Source of the DNA: Alopecurus myosuroides
Lineage: Eukaryota; Streptophyta; Magnoliopsida; Poales; Poaceae
Direction: 5' to 3'
Length of the DNA stretch: 64,000 nucleotides
Assembly: GCA_028641055.1 (NCBI GenBank)
Contig: CM054062.1
Span: 182,837,958 to 182,901,957, forward strand
Shown: one piece after another, positions 35,401 to 46,527 of the stretch
Layout: every line of letters begins with the position of its first letter
Numbering within the stretch: position 1 is the stretch's first letter
Position numbers and translations under genes: made by a program
The notes under the pieces: generated by a model
What the model saw: only the letters and a program-made list of their open reading frames with translations
The model's database searches: none
Told to the model about the DNA's origin: nothing

Positions 35401-37571
35401 GGTTTTGTAAAGTTTGTTGCAGAGTTCAACAGTCGTCTGTGACTCTATTGGAGCTTGGTTTTCATTATATATTATTCGAGCCACAAGTGAAGATCAATAA
35501 TGACGATATACGACAATTCAAGTTGTGGTGAGAGGCTGGTATGAGCTCAATTTTCTTTCATTTTTGTACATATATCCATCTATGTGAGCAAGCTTAGTTT
35601 GTTCGTATAAGATATATGTGACTTAATGGCTGCTTAATAATTCATGTTCTCTCATGTTTAGTTCCAACTTATTAATAGTAAATAACCTGTCATATAAATA
35701 TTTGTTCGCATTGTTTTATTCATAGAAGGACATGATATTGTGGTAGCCTCCTCTGATTGTTTCATTTGAATCGACTTGGCACATGCTCACGCATGCTAAG
35801 ACTACAAACAAAAAGTCAATAAGCCTCGATGATTTATTTTGCCTCAGAGTTGTAGTATCAATTTTATGCCTCAGTTAATTTTACTTTGTCGCAAACATGA
35901 TTATGATAGTTTTTGCTCTCTTGATTGTCGCTCTCTGTCTATTGCTAGCCTTCACCTGTACTGAGTATGAGCTCTACTCGTGCATCCAAATCCCTAAAAA
36001 CCAAAGTCTGCCAAATGTGTCCACCATACCTACCTATATGTGGTATTTAACCGCCACTCCAAGTAAATTGCTCTTGGGCTACCTTTAAAACCCGCTAAAA
36101 ATTATTCCTGTTTTGTGCCCCTGTTTTAGCTCATGAGGACGTAAATAGAGAATCTTTATCTCACTTGTTGATTGGATTTTACACCCTGGACTAGTGGCTT
36201 TATCCCCTTATCCAAATGATAGAAGAGCTGGCAGCGGGGTGCCCAGCCCTAAATTAATACACACAAATTCTCTTCACTCTTTTTGCCCCTGATTTATCAG
36301 TCAAAGCATAATTGTGTAAACAAAAGAGAAACAGGGATGTCCTTCTACACCAGTTGCGTCCTTCACCATGGGAGCCTCTCTTGTGAATCCATTTGACTTG
36401 TGACGTACCATATTTTCTGTTTACCATTCGTTGACATAAGCATACACCTCTCTCAAAATGTTTTCAATACCTCTGCTTAATAAAATAAAAAATCTAGCAC
36501 ATGAGTGATCCATGCTTTCCTCTACGAAGGGCCTTTCTTTTACTTTTATGTTGAGTCTCCGCCATATTCTTTGAGCACTTTCTTGAGAGCATATTTATCA
36601 CTCTTAGTGTGATGTGTTTGTCCCAAAGTACGGTTGATTGTGATATAACGTTGATACTTGCATCTTTGATATCTTTACTTCTAGTCTTCCCTTGAACTTC
36701 AGAGGTGCCCTGGCATTTATGTTTTCCCCACATTTAAGGGAAAGCGAGATACCACTTTATGAAATCCTATTATGAATACTAGTCATCAACCCGTGCTCCA
36801 GCACGGGCTAGCCAGTTTGAGAACGTTTCCTATACATTCTCGAAAAATAAACTTCCCACTAATTCCTAATATCCATAATTGTTTTTATATAATATCATTC
36901 TCATTGAAATCTCCTAAAACTATTACTACAAAAAATAAATATACATTTTAACTAATTATCTTAATTAGGCATATATTATCTAATATGTTTTACTTCCAAT
37001 CGAAAAATATTCAAGAATATAAAGCTGAAGTGTTGATTAATTATCGCTATTATAAAATCTCCACAAAGTAATGAAGAACTTTATATTTCTCCAAATTCTT
37101 TTTTAAATATATTTACTTAACTATATTTTGAAAAAAAATCAATAGGTTATTATTATTTTATTATGTACCCGTTGTATGTTATATGACGGTGCTCCAAAGT
37201 AGCTGCTTGAATTATATCAAAAATACTTGTTGTAATATATTTCAAAGTTTGTACAACTATATACTCCGACATCTTCTCTAGTAACCAATATTCACTATAC
37301 AAAGACATAGTATTTTTTGTATATTATATCAATATAGAAATTACTCCTCAATGATGTATTTTGAACACCGCATTGTTCACCAAAGTGGTAAGTTGTCGAC
37401 AATTGACGGTGATACCACATAATTCTGCAACATACTATACAAAATATATGAGACAATATTTATATAGAACATCTAGAGACCGGCATAAGAAATACACAAC
37501 ACATACGCAAAATTGAAGAAGGCGGACAATTTGATACTTTAGTTATGTGATATCATATAGTAATTAGATAC

Positions 37572-40500
37572 TGTAACACCTGGGGTGTTCCCCCTAAGTT
37601 AGAAAGTTGGTTGTTTTCTTTTTGCATTGCATCACATGCATCATATGCATTGCACCATGTTTTCAAAACAACTGGAAAATTCAAACCAATTTAAACTTTT
37701 AAACATGTCCAAAAATTCCAATTGAAAGTTGCAAACTAAACCACTCAATTTGTTTTTCAAAAGTTTGAAGTTGAATTTATTTAAATTGCTTGTTAAATAA
37801 AAACTCCCTTTAATCAACACCCTAAATGGCAAATTCAAATTCACTTCAAATTCAATCATAATGGGCATGATCCCAATTGTGGTTTAAGAATTAAAAAAAT
37901 CTTCCAAACTTTTTAAAACTCACTAAGTTTCATAGATGTTTGAGCTTTGAACAAACTTGCTTAAATTAAAAACTCAAATCTATATGAAAACCCTATATGA
38001 AATTCAACTAACAAATTAAAATCACATTAATATTTCAAATTTTTGGGAATAATGTTAACATTGCTTTTACTCACTATTTTGCAAATTAAAAAAATCTATT
38101 TATAAAATGCAAAACCCCAAAAATCTCTTTCTTTATCTCTCTCTCTCTCTTTCATCACTTACAAAAAAAAGAGAGGAAGAAAAATAAAAAGAGAAAAGGG
38201 TGAGCTGTGGGGGAGGCAGGCCAGCCCACAAGGGGCAGCCCACCTACCACCCCTCTCTGGCCCGATACCCTTTCGATCGAGGGCATCTTCTTGCTCCTTG
38301 ACGTCACCTGCGTACGAACCACCGCATCACCACAGGATTCTCCTCTCCCCCTCCCGATGTGCTGCCGTACCAGCTTGGCACCCACCATAAAAACCCTCCT
38401 CTCTGCTCACCCTAGACCCTAGACCCCTCTCCCATCTTCCTCCGCCGCCATGAACTCCTCTCTCTTCCACCTCCTCTCTGTCTCTGTAACTGAACCACAA
38501 CCACCCAGCCGCCGTCAGAACTTGCCGCCGCCCCGTCACCACGGCCCTCCTCGAGCTAAACCAACCACGGGGATGGAACCGTGGTGGTTCCACCTCGCTC
38601 CTCGTTTCCTCGCCGTATGCTGGGAGCCCCCAGGGAAGCCGCGACGTCGACCACCTTCTCTCTGCCGCCGTCTGCTCCGCCGTCGCCGCCCCGAGCCTCT
38701 GCATCGTCTACACGCGGGGGTGAGCACCACCCTGTACCCCCTTCCTCTCCTCTCCCCCTAAAGCTTCTGTTTGCACGCCTCCACACGCAAGCGCACCACC
38801 ACCACCCCGTCGATCGCCGTCGATCGCTGCCTGTCGCCGTCTGACTGAAGATTGGCTTCGGTTTCGTCAGAGGCACAAGGCCTTGCCTTTATCTGAAAAA
38901 ACCAACGTACCTGTATCCTAGCACAAGCACAGCAGCAGCGCACTGGTAGTGCTCCCCCGCGCGCACGCATCGATCACGGGTTCGATCCCCCGGGAGGCAT
39001 TTAGCCCCATCTTTTTCACTGCACGCGCACCGCCCTGGACCCACCAGTCATTGACCCCATGCGCCACCTCACTGCGCACACACGCCACTGTGGCGCCACG
39101 CTGGCCTAGGCCCACTGCCAGCCAGCGTGGGTAGCCCTGCCCTCTGTATAAAATGTTTTACTCTATTTTCTTTTAAGTGATATTTAAACCTAAAATTTGA
39201 ACAATTAATATCTTCATCATTTTAACTCCAAATTGCACAAACAAAATATGTATCCCAATCAGAAAATCATGACCTTTTCAAATATGCATTTTGTTTCCTG
39301 TTTTGAATATATTTCAAATGGGTTCAAAACTTCAAATTCAAATAACTCCTTTTGAATTTGATTAAATCCATAACAAATTCAAATATATTTCAAATGGGAC
39401 ATATAAAATATGTTTTCCAACCAAAATTTCATGCTCTTTCCAAATATAACATTTGTTTTATGTTTTGGATAAATAAAACTAATGCAATTACCTAATGCCT
39501 CAATTAAATCATTTAAATGGTGAAATTCATAACTAATTCAATATTAATTCAAATGTCACAAATGAAATATGTTTTCCATGCCAAATTGAACCACCTTTTC
39601 AAATATAAACTTTGTTTCATGTTTTGAATAATTAAAATTGATTAAATAACTTAAACCTTGTTTAAATCATTTAAAATTGCTAAATCAATAACTTGGTCAA
39701 ATTAAATTCTTTTTGGACATATAAAATATGTTTTCAAACCAGAAAAGCATAACCTTTTCAAATATGAATTTGGATTAATGTTTTGAGCAAAAAAATTTAA
39801 ATAGTATTCATACTTGAATTAAATCCATTTAAATCTTGTTTAAACTTGCTTAATTCATAATTAATTCATCTCAATTCCTTTTTCAATAAGTGAAACATGT
39901 AATCCACGAAAAAATTTGTGTTCTTTCCAATTATGAACTTTGTTACCTATTTTGAACAATTTAAATTGGTGAAAACAACAAATGCTTGTGTGACACCTTT
40001 AAGAAACCAGAATTCCAAAACTTAATAAATAAAATTCCAAACTTGGTAAACTTTATATCCAATTGAATCCCTTGTTTATTTCTTATTGTTTTCATCATCC
40101 AGGCATCATGCTAATCAACTTTCACATGATGGTTAGTTGTAGATCATTTAATCCAACATTAATTCATGGGCTTTTCCATATGCAATCCAAATTGCATATG
40201 GGCCCATTTAAGTATGTTTACCATGTCAACTAGTTATCTTTGATGCATCCTTAAACTTGTCATGCATCCATATCTTGATCATGCTGGATCTTTTGCCATA
40301 GTAGTAATTGTTGCATCCGGTGTTTGTTCGAGGTTCGTTGCTTCTTCCCGGATAGGACGTTGAGATGATGTGAGCAACGACAAGTTCTTCGGATGTACCT
40401 CTACTTGCTGGATTCCAGGCAAGTATACTCACTTGCTGCCAAATGGCTGCCTTTCATCACTTGTTACCGATTCTTTCCGTTGTTCTTATGCTAGCCTTTT

Positions 40501-42004
40501 GATTCGATGCTTGTGTCTCGATCCTATTATATGTTTACCTTGCAGCCATGATATAGCCTTCCTTCCACTTCCTATTAACTATTGCTTGTTTACCTTGTTG
40601 GCCCCCGTGTCGTAGTTGCATGCTTAGTGTTGTTTGCGCTCGAGTCTTGTTGACCTTTGTTCTATCACCTGTTTAGTTGATAGCTGGGTTTCAATTCAAT
40701 CAACAACATGTTAATGTTTTGGGTAATAATAATTTGATGATAAGGCACCGGCTGGAGGCCCGGCGTGGTTTTGAGGCCTGCTAGTGTCGACCCTAATTAG
40801 GAAAAGGGTCTTGTCTACTGATCCATGATGAGCGCACTAACCGCATGTGGGAAGCGAGTATGGGCGCTCCCCTCAATTTGATTCGATTCGCATCTCGTCC
40901 AAATCGCCTCATTTAGTTCGGGTTTTCCATTTGCCGCATGCATGATCTTGCGAACCCAGGCCAGGGTGGAACTTTTGTAGTCGGCATTTAGGGAGACACG
41001 TTCTTAGAGTGCTATGAGGGTCCCCTTTTCTTCGTGGGGCTTGATTAGCCGTGCGCTCAATTGCACGGGGTTCTTTGGGCTTGATGCGAAGAAGAGTTGG
41101 GTTGTGTTGAGTACCTCGCTTGGTGGGTTTGATCCCCGTCTGGCGGGTTATTCTTACGTGTACGACCAAATTGGTGCACCCCTGCAGGGTAAATCTTCTC
41201 GAGAAGCCGTGTTTTCCGCGGTTATGGATGACTTGGTGAAAGTACTGGCTAACAAGTACTCAGAATAACTTACACCTAACTAATGATACTTGACTAGTAA
41301 TAGTCTTATTGACACAATAACTTGATACATCATTAATCCAACAGTGTGAGTTATCCTTGGGTTGCTTCCTTAGTAGGGGGTAACATTGGATGGGTTTGTT
41401 TGGGTGGTTAGTACTAGTTGGTTACGATACGCTATCTTATCCCCCTCTTTTAGCCGGATGTTGTAGTGAGTCTCTGTAGTTGGTTAGTGCAGCCCGCTGC
41501 CGCTTATTTGCAACAATCCCTTCCTTTCCGTTGAACCCAAAGTATTTGTATCTTGTGATGACTGGTTACGCCGGTATCTTGTGAGTATGGTTTATCCACT
41601 TGCCAGTACTTAACCGTACTGACCCACGAATCTTTTTCGTGGCTGCATATTCAACATTGCAGTCAACAGGTTTGAAGTCTGACGACGTTAGCTTGGGGAA
41701 TCCCTCCGGCTTGGCCTGGGCAGGGATTGGACGCTCTCGGTTATCTTCAGGACTCTTAGTCCAATTTGTATCTTGTCCGTAGTCGGACGCTATGTTGTTT
41801 CTTCCGCTGTTATTTGGATCTTTGTATTGTATCAGTTGTATCCCTGACTCATTTGAGTCATCTTGTATATATCTTTTTTGTTGTTGTTGTGGATTATTCG
41901 TGAACTGTTGTAATGTTATCACAAGTGGCAACCTGGAATCGGTTATTATGCGGATTTGGCGGAAATGCTGAAATCTGCATAGTGCCCGATCCCGGGGCGT
42001 CACA
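37572..42004 (+). mobile_element. Solo LTR, 4433 bp, in the Helitron
   Basis: It starts TGTAACACCTGGGG and ends GGGGCGTCACA, with a perfect target duplication GATAC (37567-37571 and 42005-42009). It is related to 57077-61290. It includes a GC-rich block at about 38205-39140 with chance ORFs on both strands, an AT-rich array with a period of about 160 bp (39270-39960), a strongly conserved block (40738-41270) and the core palindrome at 41180-41189. The TGTAACACC start is typical of chromovirus-type LTRs. Confidence 0.88.
39270..39970 (+). repeat. Array of about 160-bp period, five units, in solo LTR
   Basis: A CAAATATRAACTTTGTTTC..GTTTTGAA-type word recurs with its start at 39279, 39441, 39600, 39759 and 39928 (spacings 162, 159, 159 and 169). 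The units are diverged but the spacing is kept. The same array is in the LTR at 57077. Confidence 0.75.
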
Positions 42005-42019
42005 GATACCTTCGTTATG

Positions 42020-42080
42020 TGATGCAAAATTTGATACCTTAGTTATGTGACGCAAAATCTCATACATTAGTTATGCTAGT
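42020..42080 (+). repeat. Short tandem repeats flanking the solo LTR
   Basis: The word TTTGATACCTTAGTTATGTGA occurs, with variants, just left of the solo LTR (near 37530-37550) and about three times to its right (42005-42076). The LTR therefore landed in a tandem array of roughly 28-bp units. Confidence 0.6.
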
Positions 42081-42463
42081 AATTAGGATTGTCAAATTAA
42101 AAACTCTGCCACGCCGGTGAGTTCAATTTCGCGTGTCTACTTAACTTTTTCCAAGAATACGTGTATATATATCTTGGAGTATGAGAGTTAGGATGTGACT
42201 TGTGCAGCTCATCAAAAGTTGCACATTCCATAAACATGTCATTTATTTCCTAGATTATACATACAATTGTCTTATTGCAAAAATAACATTCTTAGATATC
42301 ATCTATAAAGTATAGTGGATGATGAGTATCAAAATTAAAAAGGAAACAATACAAAGAAAAACAACGTGACAATGAACCTAGTAAATTAAAGATCAATTAG
42401 TTCTATAAAGAAAAAAATGCTAAAATAAGCATAATAGCTTTTTACAAAGTCAATTTGGTACTA

Positions 42464-42574
42464 CTCCCCCAACTCATATTAACTGTCGCAAAACTATTAA
42501 AAATGGATGTATATAGCACTTAAATATATATAGTTTCATTCGCTTTTGCGACAGTTAATATGAGACAGAGGGGG
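42464..42574. mobile_element. Stowaway-type MITE, 111 bp
   Basis: The inverted ends are CTCCCCCAACTCATATTAAC and its partner GTTAATATGAGACAGAGGGGG, flanked by TA on both sides (42462-42463 and 42575-42576). TA target and CTCCCTC-type ends are typical of Tc1/mariner-derived Stowaway elements. Confidence 0.9.
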
Positions 42575-42811
42575 TATAACAACCCTCTTACAAAAAATTG
42601 GAATTCTTATTAAAAAGATGATCATTGACTCGGTTTGCCATTTTTATTGCCTTATAACATCACTGGGCACATGAAAATTAGGACATCAGATTTGCCAATC
42701 CATCAATGGAATTACATGAATAAAAAAAATATAGAGGACATTAACAGTATGTAAATAATCTATAGTAGCTTGTACAACCCAATAAACTTAGTTCTATACT
42801 CTAAATGATAT

Positions 42812-43165
42812 AACAACACATTTCCAATGTTAAGCATCGTGGTAATACCTTTTCTTCGTCGATTCTCGCACATGTTCCATATACAACTTCATATGTTTAA
42901 ACCCCCCAAAAATCACATATCTACAAACAAAATAGGAGTCCATTATCTTAGGAACCTGTATGGAGTCATATGTATTGAAAATAAAAATAGAAATAGTAGA
43001 CGCACTAATGGTACCTAAATTGGCCGTAGTAGGTTATATAGTAAAATCCCGAGATCTATATGACGAAAGAATATAACAATAGACATTTGCAATGATGAAG
43101 TATCGTGGTAATACTTTTCCTTCACAAATTTTAGCAATTGTGCATATAGCACTATAGAATTTTTT
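42812..43165. repeat. Duplicated segment within the Helitron, about 260 bp apart
   Basis: 42812-42895 and 43072-43165 align (ATCGTGGTAATACCTTTTCTTC against ATCGTGGTAATACTTTTCCTTC words and flanks). No coding capacity is evident. Confidence 0.55.
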
Positions 43166-43329
43166 GACCCTCCACATAATTGTTTCGCAGTATTGGTCCG
43201 AACACATACTATTTGGATCAGCTTTGTTCTTAGAACTGCAGATTTAACTGGTCAATAAAAATTATAAAACAGTATGCAAATTATATACCTTGAATAGGTC
43301 GGTCTGACATCACAATATGCCATGTTTGC

Positions 43330-43900
43330 TCAAGTATCCCATGTTACACACCAAGTACATTCTGACAAGGAAGATTTGCAAAAACTGGGTCGATGTCGCC
43401 CTCGTGAACAATTCTCCTCTGATTTTGCCCGAAGCAAAGCGTAGTAGCTATCACAAACTGGCCTCCTTGATGCATCATGTGCAAAGCTAGCTAGATATGC
43501 TAATTGATGCATTGTCAAGCTTGATGCATAGCAACATCCATCGGTCTGAACCTGTGGGATTCCCGTTTGGGGCCGTAGCCGGCCGGAAATTGAAAGCGGA
43601 ATAATAATATCCAATGAAAGTGTGCCTTCTAAGTAACTACTAACCCGTAAATATCATGATGACAAGTAAATATTAAGTGCCACGAATGCAATAAAAAAGG
43701 ATGTAGAGTTATACTGTCTATGGATTATGTAAATTACCTTTTGTACAACGAATTGAGATTGCAGCTAAAAAACAGAGCTGGGAGAAAGCTAACCATGGCA
43801 ACGTAAATCTTATCAAATAAAACATGATTTATTTGGAGCACTGAAAATTTATTTTGGTTATGGTTCTGACTTTTGAAGATCTAATTCCATAATTTCACAT
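43330..43900. other. Helitron sequence without recognisable gene
   Basis: A 94-codon open frame on the minus strand (43614-43330) shows no motif I know and may be chance or a captured fragment. Bases 43600-43710 are duplicated at about 45345-45455, on the far side of the nested DNA element. Confidence 0.4.
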
Positions 43901-44128
43901 CTTAGGGTGTGTTTGGTTTCAGAACCAAATGGAATGGAATGTAATGGTTCTATTCCAGGAGAACGGGTCGGTTACATCTCTATGTTTGGTAGGTGCAAAA
44001 ATTGGAACGGGTTGATTCTATTCACACGTTTGGTTGGAGAGGTAGAATTGGAACCAATCAAGCAAACTTTAATTAGTATATGCCATTAACTTTGATTAGC
44101 AGCAAGATACAGATTGGTTATTACGGGC

Positions 44129-44365
44129 CAAGCAGCTTCCGCCCGATTCCGGCCGTCCGCTGCTTGATTAGGTCGTTGTCTGGCCGATTCCAGCCAGCGT
44201 CTGCTTGATCTAGTGGTTGCCTGCCTGATTCCGCCCGCCATCTGCTCGATTTGGTCGTCGTCCTCTCGATTCCGGCCGCCGCCTGCTGGATTGGTCGCCG
44301 TCCTCTCGATTCCGGCCGCCGCCTGCTGGATTGGTCGTCGTTCTCTGGATTGCGGCCGCCGCCCC
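44129..44365 (+). repeat. GC-rich minisatellite, about 40-bp unit, six copies
   Basis: Units carry GATTCCGGCCGCCGCCTGCT; the two at about 44250-44330 are near-perfect 40-mers and the outer ones diverge. This repeat produces long overlapping frames on both strands that are not genes. Confidence 0.75.
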
Positions 44366-44589
44366 GATGATGCCTTGCTGCTTTCCACCACCGCGGCCGC
44401 CTGAACCTTCCCTGTGCCGCTGCAGCCAGCCTGCTGCTGATGTTCGTCGCTGCAACCGCCCTCCTAACTTCCCTCGATCGCCGACCAACTACCTTCCGCC
44501 GTCGAGTCGCTGGTTAGGGTGAGAGGAGGAGGGCGCCGTCGTCTGGGACAGAGGAGGATGGTGTCGTCGCGGACGAAGGAGGTGGAGGG

Positions 44590-45043
44590 CAGTGGCGAAG
44601 CCAGGAAGTCAACTCTGTGTAGTCAATGTGAAGTTGTGTAGTCAAATATATGTATTTGTAGTATTTTTTAAATATTTTTGCATGATTTATACATGTATTA
44701 GAGCAAGTTCAATAGTAGAGCTACCAGCCGGCTACAAGAAATTGCCATGTCACCTATAGCCAACTATACAGCCAACATGTACAATAGTGAGCTATAAAAA
44801 TATGTTATTTTATTGATACATGGCCCACCTCCCACTCTCATAAGGTGCCTAGGAGCACGTGCTGCAGCTAGCTCTTGCATGAGAGCCCACTCTTCCTCTC
44901 TCTCCTCTTCTCTCTCTTCCATGTCATCACAAAAATATTATTCTAATCCTTATAGCCCGCTTACATAAGCTTATTGTACTTGCTCTTAGCCAAAAACCTG
45001 TGTAGTCACCTGACTACACAGCTCATGTGTGGCTCCGCCACTG
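44590..45043. mobile_element. hAT-type MITE, 454 bp
   Basis: The ends are CAGTGGCGAAGCCA and TGGCTCCGCCACTG, and the 8-bp target duplication GTGGAGGG is exact (44582-44589 and 45044-45051). TGTGTAGTCA words lie in opposite orientations near both ends, resembling transposase-binding subterminal repeats. Confidence 0.9.
44701..44985. mobile_element. Tourist-like MITE, 285 bp
   Basis: The inverted ends are GAGCAAGTTCAATAG and its partner CTTATTGTACTTGCTC, with target duplication TTA (44698-44700 and 44986-44988). It lies inside the hAT-type MITE. Confidence 0.88.
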
Positions 45044-45327
45044 GTGGAGGGTGCCCTCGGGGAGACGGGGACAGAGAGCGACAGGGATGGGTTCGTGCGG
45101 TAGGGAGGTTTCCTGAGGTGAGCGAAAGACTTATTTTCTTAATCAGCTCGGAACCAAGTGGTTCCTTCGATTTGGTGGAACGACATAGTTCCGAATCTCA
45201 CCCGAATATTCGGCTCCTGGGAATCAATTGGTTCCCGTTCTCTTTGCAACCAAACACGCGAATCACGTCTAGGAACGGGTTGGACCTATTCCATTACACT
45301 TGATGACTCGTACCAAACGCACCCTTA

Positions 45328-46264
45328 TAGGATTGGGACATCAGATCAATTAAGAAAATATCCGGCAAAAGCATGCCTTCTTAGTAAACTACTAACCTGC
45401 AAGTAACATGATGCCAAGTGAACTTAAGTGCCACGAAGGCAACAAAAAAGCTCCTCCTGTTTAGAAACAGAGATAGACAATCCCTGGAAACTATACCAGC
45501 TCTCTCACCTGAAAAACTGAACTCTCCCCTGGACGTTATGATGCATCGTTGAGTATACACAGTAGGTAGGACTGGTTAGCTATTTCATCGAACACGTGGA
45601 AGGTTTACAAACTTGGACTACTGCAGTTTAGCTCATGTCCCCAGTTAATGTAATGTTGTCGGGGTCTGTGGCAAGTGTAGCCATGGAGGCAGCGTCTAAT
45701 GCTACCTTTCGGCCGACGATGGCAGACCACCGACGCCCCGTGCCGTGGCCAGGACATATGTGGCCTTGTACGTGTAAGAGGACTTGTGAAATTTTGCAAA
45801 GACATGGTGGTCAGTACCAAGTGCAGCGTACCCTGTCCGCTGACGACGGCTGACCGTGCGCACGCCGGCGCTTGGACCGACGTGGTCTCGTAAATGTAAG
45901 AGAGGTCGAGGAAGATCGGCAAGGGCGGTTTGCAGGGTGTAGACAGCTAGATTGATTTTCGTGAGAAGTCCTTTAGGTCAACAAAGGAAAAAAGAAGGTC
46001 CGTCCATGTCGTCACACGTGTATAGTCTATCTAAGGGCCGCCTACAACTCCCGAGCCAATCACAGAGATTATCTGCATGCCATGAATTAATTAGGTGCCA
46101 ATCTGTAGGATGCGTTGACTGGAGCTCGAACTCAAGCGGAGATATATAGTTGCGAGAAGACTCACATATACGCGACAGATTATTGCTATATCGGATGGAC
46201 CAAATTTCTTAACCTTGAGGATTAACGTGGAGCCTCGTATGGTGCATCCAATTAGTAAATATAA
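45328..46264. other. Helitron 5' portion, no gene recognised
   Basis: A GC-rich stretch (45655-45920) contains a direct duplication (45716-45785 against 45841-45905). It could be captured exon material, but no protein family is recognisable. The remainder is AT-rich, up to the Helitron 5' end. Confidence 0.4.
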
Positions 46265-46513
46265 GATATAAGATATAAGATTTCAATCTTGCAAATAGTT
46301 ATGCTTCATATTGTTTATTATTAATATGTTGTTATCTCTTCATGGTTTGCATAGCTATTAAGTGACAATGTCTTGCATGTATCTTATCATGAGTATAATT
46401 AAGTATTTGATCACATAGTGAGTATATTTACATCATATGAAACAAATGTGTTCTTAAAAGTCTTTTATCGCACTCAGTTGTCACTGAATTGTTTGAGGAC
46501 AAGCCATAAGCTA

Positions 46514-46527
46514 AGCTTGGGGGAAAT
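46514..46527 (+). other. Terminal polypurine tract of the Athila-type element
   Basis: AAGCTTGGGGGAAAT immediately precedes the 3' LTR start TGATACG at 46528. Confidence 0.85.

Larger units (their letters stand above)
34637..36778 (+). other. Non-coding 3' part of the Athila-type interior (before Helitron)
   Basis: It contains a short Pro/Ser-coding remnant (34675-34930) without a clear frame. An internal polypurine-like tract lies at 34974-34988 and a T-rich repeat zone at 35040-35410. Ordinary AT-rich sequence follows. No gene is supported. Confidence 0.6.
43905..45324. mobile_element. PIF/Harbinger-like non-autonomous element, 1420 bp
   Basis: The terminal inverted repeats are GGGTGTGTTTGGTT and CCAAACGCACCC, with target duplication TTA (43902-43904 and 45325-45327), as in Tourist/PIF elements. 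Subterminal parts are also roughly inverted (GGAACGGGTTG and AACGGGTTGGACC words). It contains a GC-rich minisatellite and two further nested MITEs. No transposase. Confidence 0.8.
36779..46280 (-). mobile_element. Helitron, minus strand, non-autonomous
   Basis: Read on the minus strand, the left end has all Helitron 3' features: a hairpin (stem GCCCGTGC/GCACGGG, plus-strand 36790-36807), a seven-base spacer, then CTAG (36779-36782) with host T next. The other end gives a 5' TC at one of three positions (46266, 46273 or 46280) because ATAAGAT repeats there; each leaves host T, consistent with insertion between A and T. The Athila-type interior resumes afterwards. I see no Rep/helicase. Between 36807 and 46265 it holds a solo LTR, a Stowaway MITE, a nested DNA element and several internal duplications. 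Fragments of captured host genes are possible but not recognisable. Confidence 0.7.

Noticed and set aside
35212..35484. Lys/Glu-rich 90-codon frame on the minus strand
   Set aside because: It is the complement of a T-rich tandem repeat; no independent support.
38327..39134. GC-rich frames on both strands in the solo LTR
   Set aside because: Low-complexity Arg/Pro/Ser composition with mutually overlapping frames; not conserved in reading frame in the related LTR at 57884-58395.
41014..41268. 84-codon plus-strand frame in the conserved LTR block
   Set aside because: Part of it is open in the second copy too, but the upstream part is not and no family is recognisable; more likely a conserved non-coding LTR segment.
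43330..43614. 94-codon minus-strand frame as a gene
   Set aside because: No homology I can recognise, no start context or neighbours supporting expression.
44086..44522. Arg-rich frames of about 60-100 codons
   Set aside because: They are translations of the 40-bp minisatellite.
45605..45922. Possible captured gene fragment in the Helitron
   Set aside because: GC-rich and duplicated, but no frame shows a recognisable domain; recorded only as unassigned sequence.
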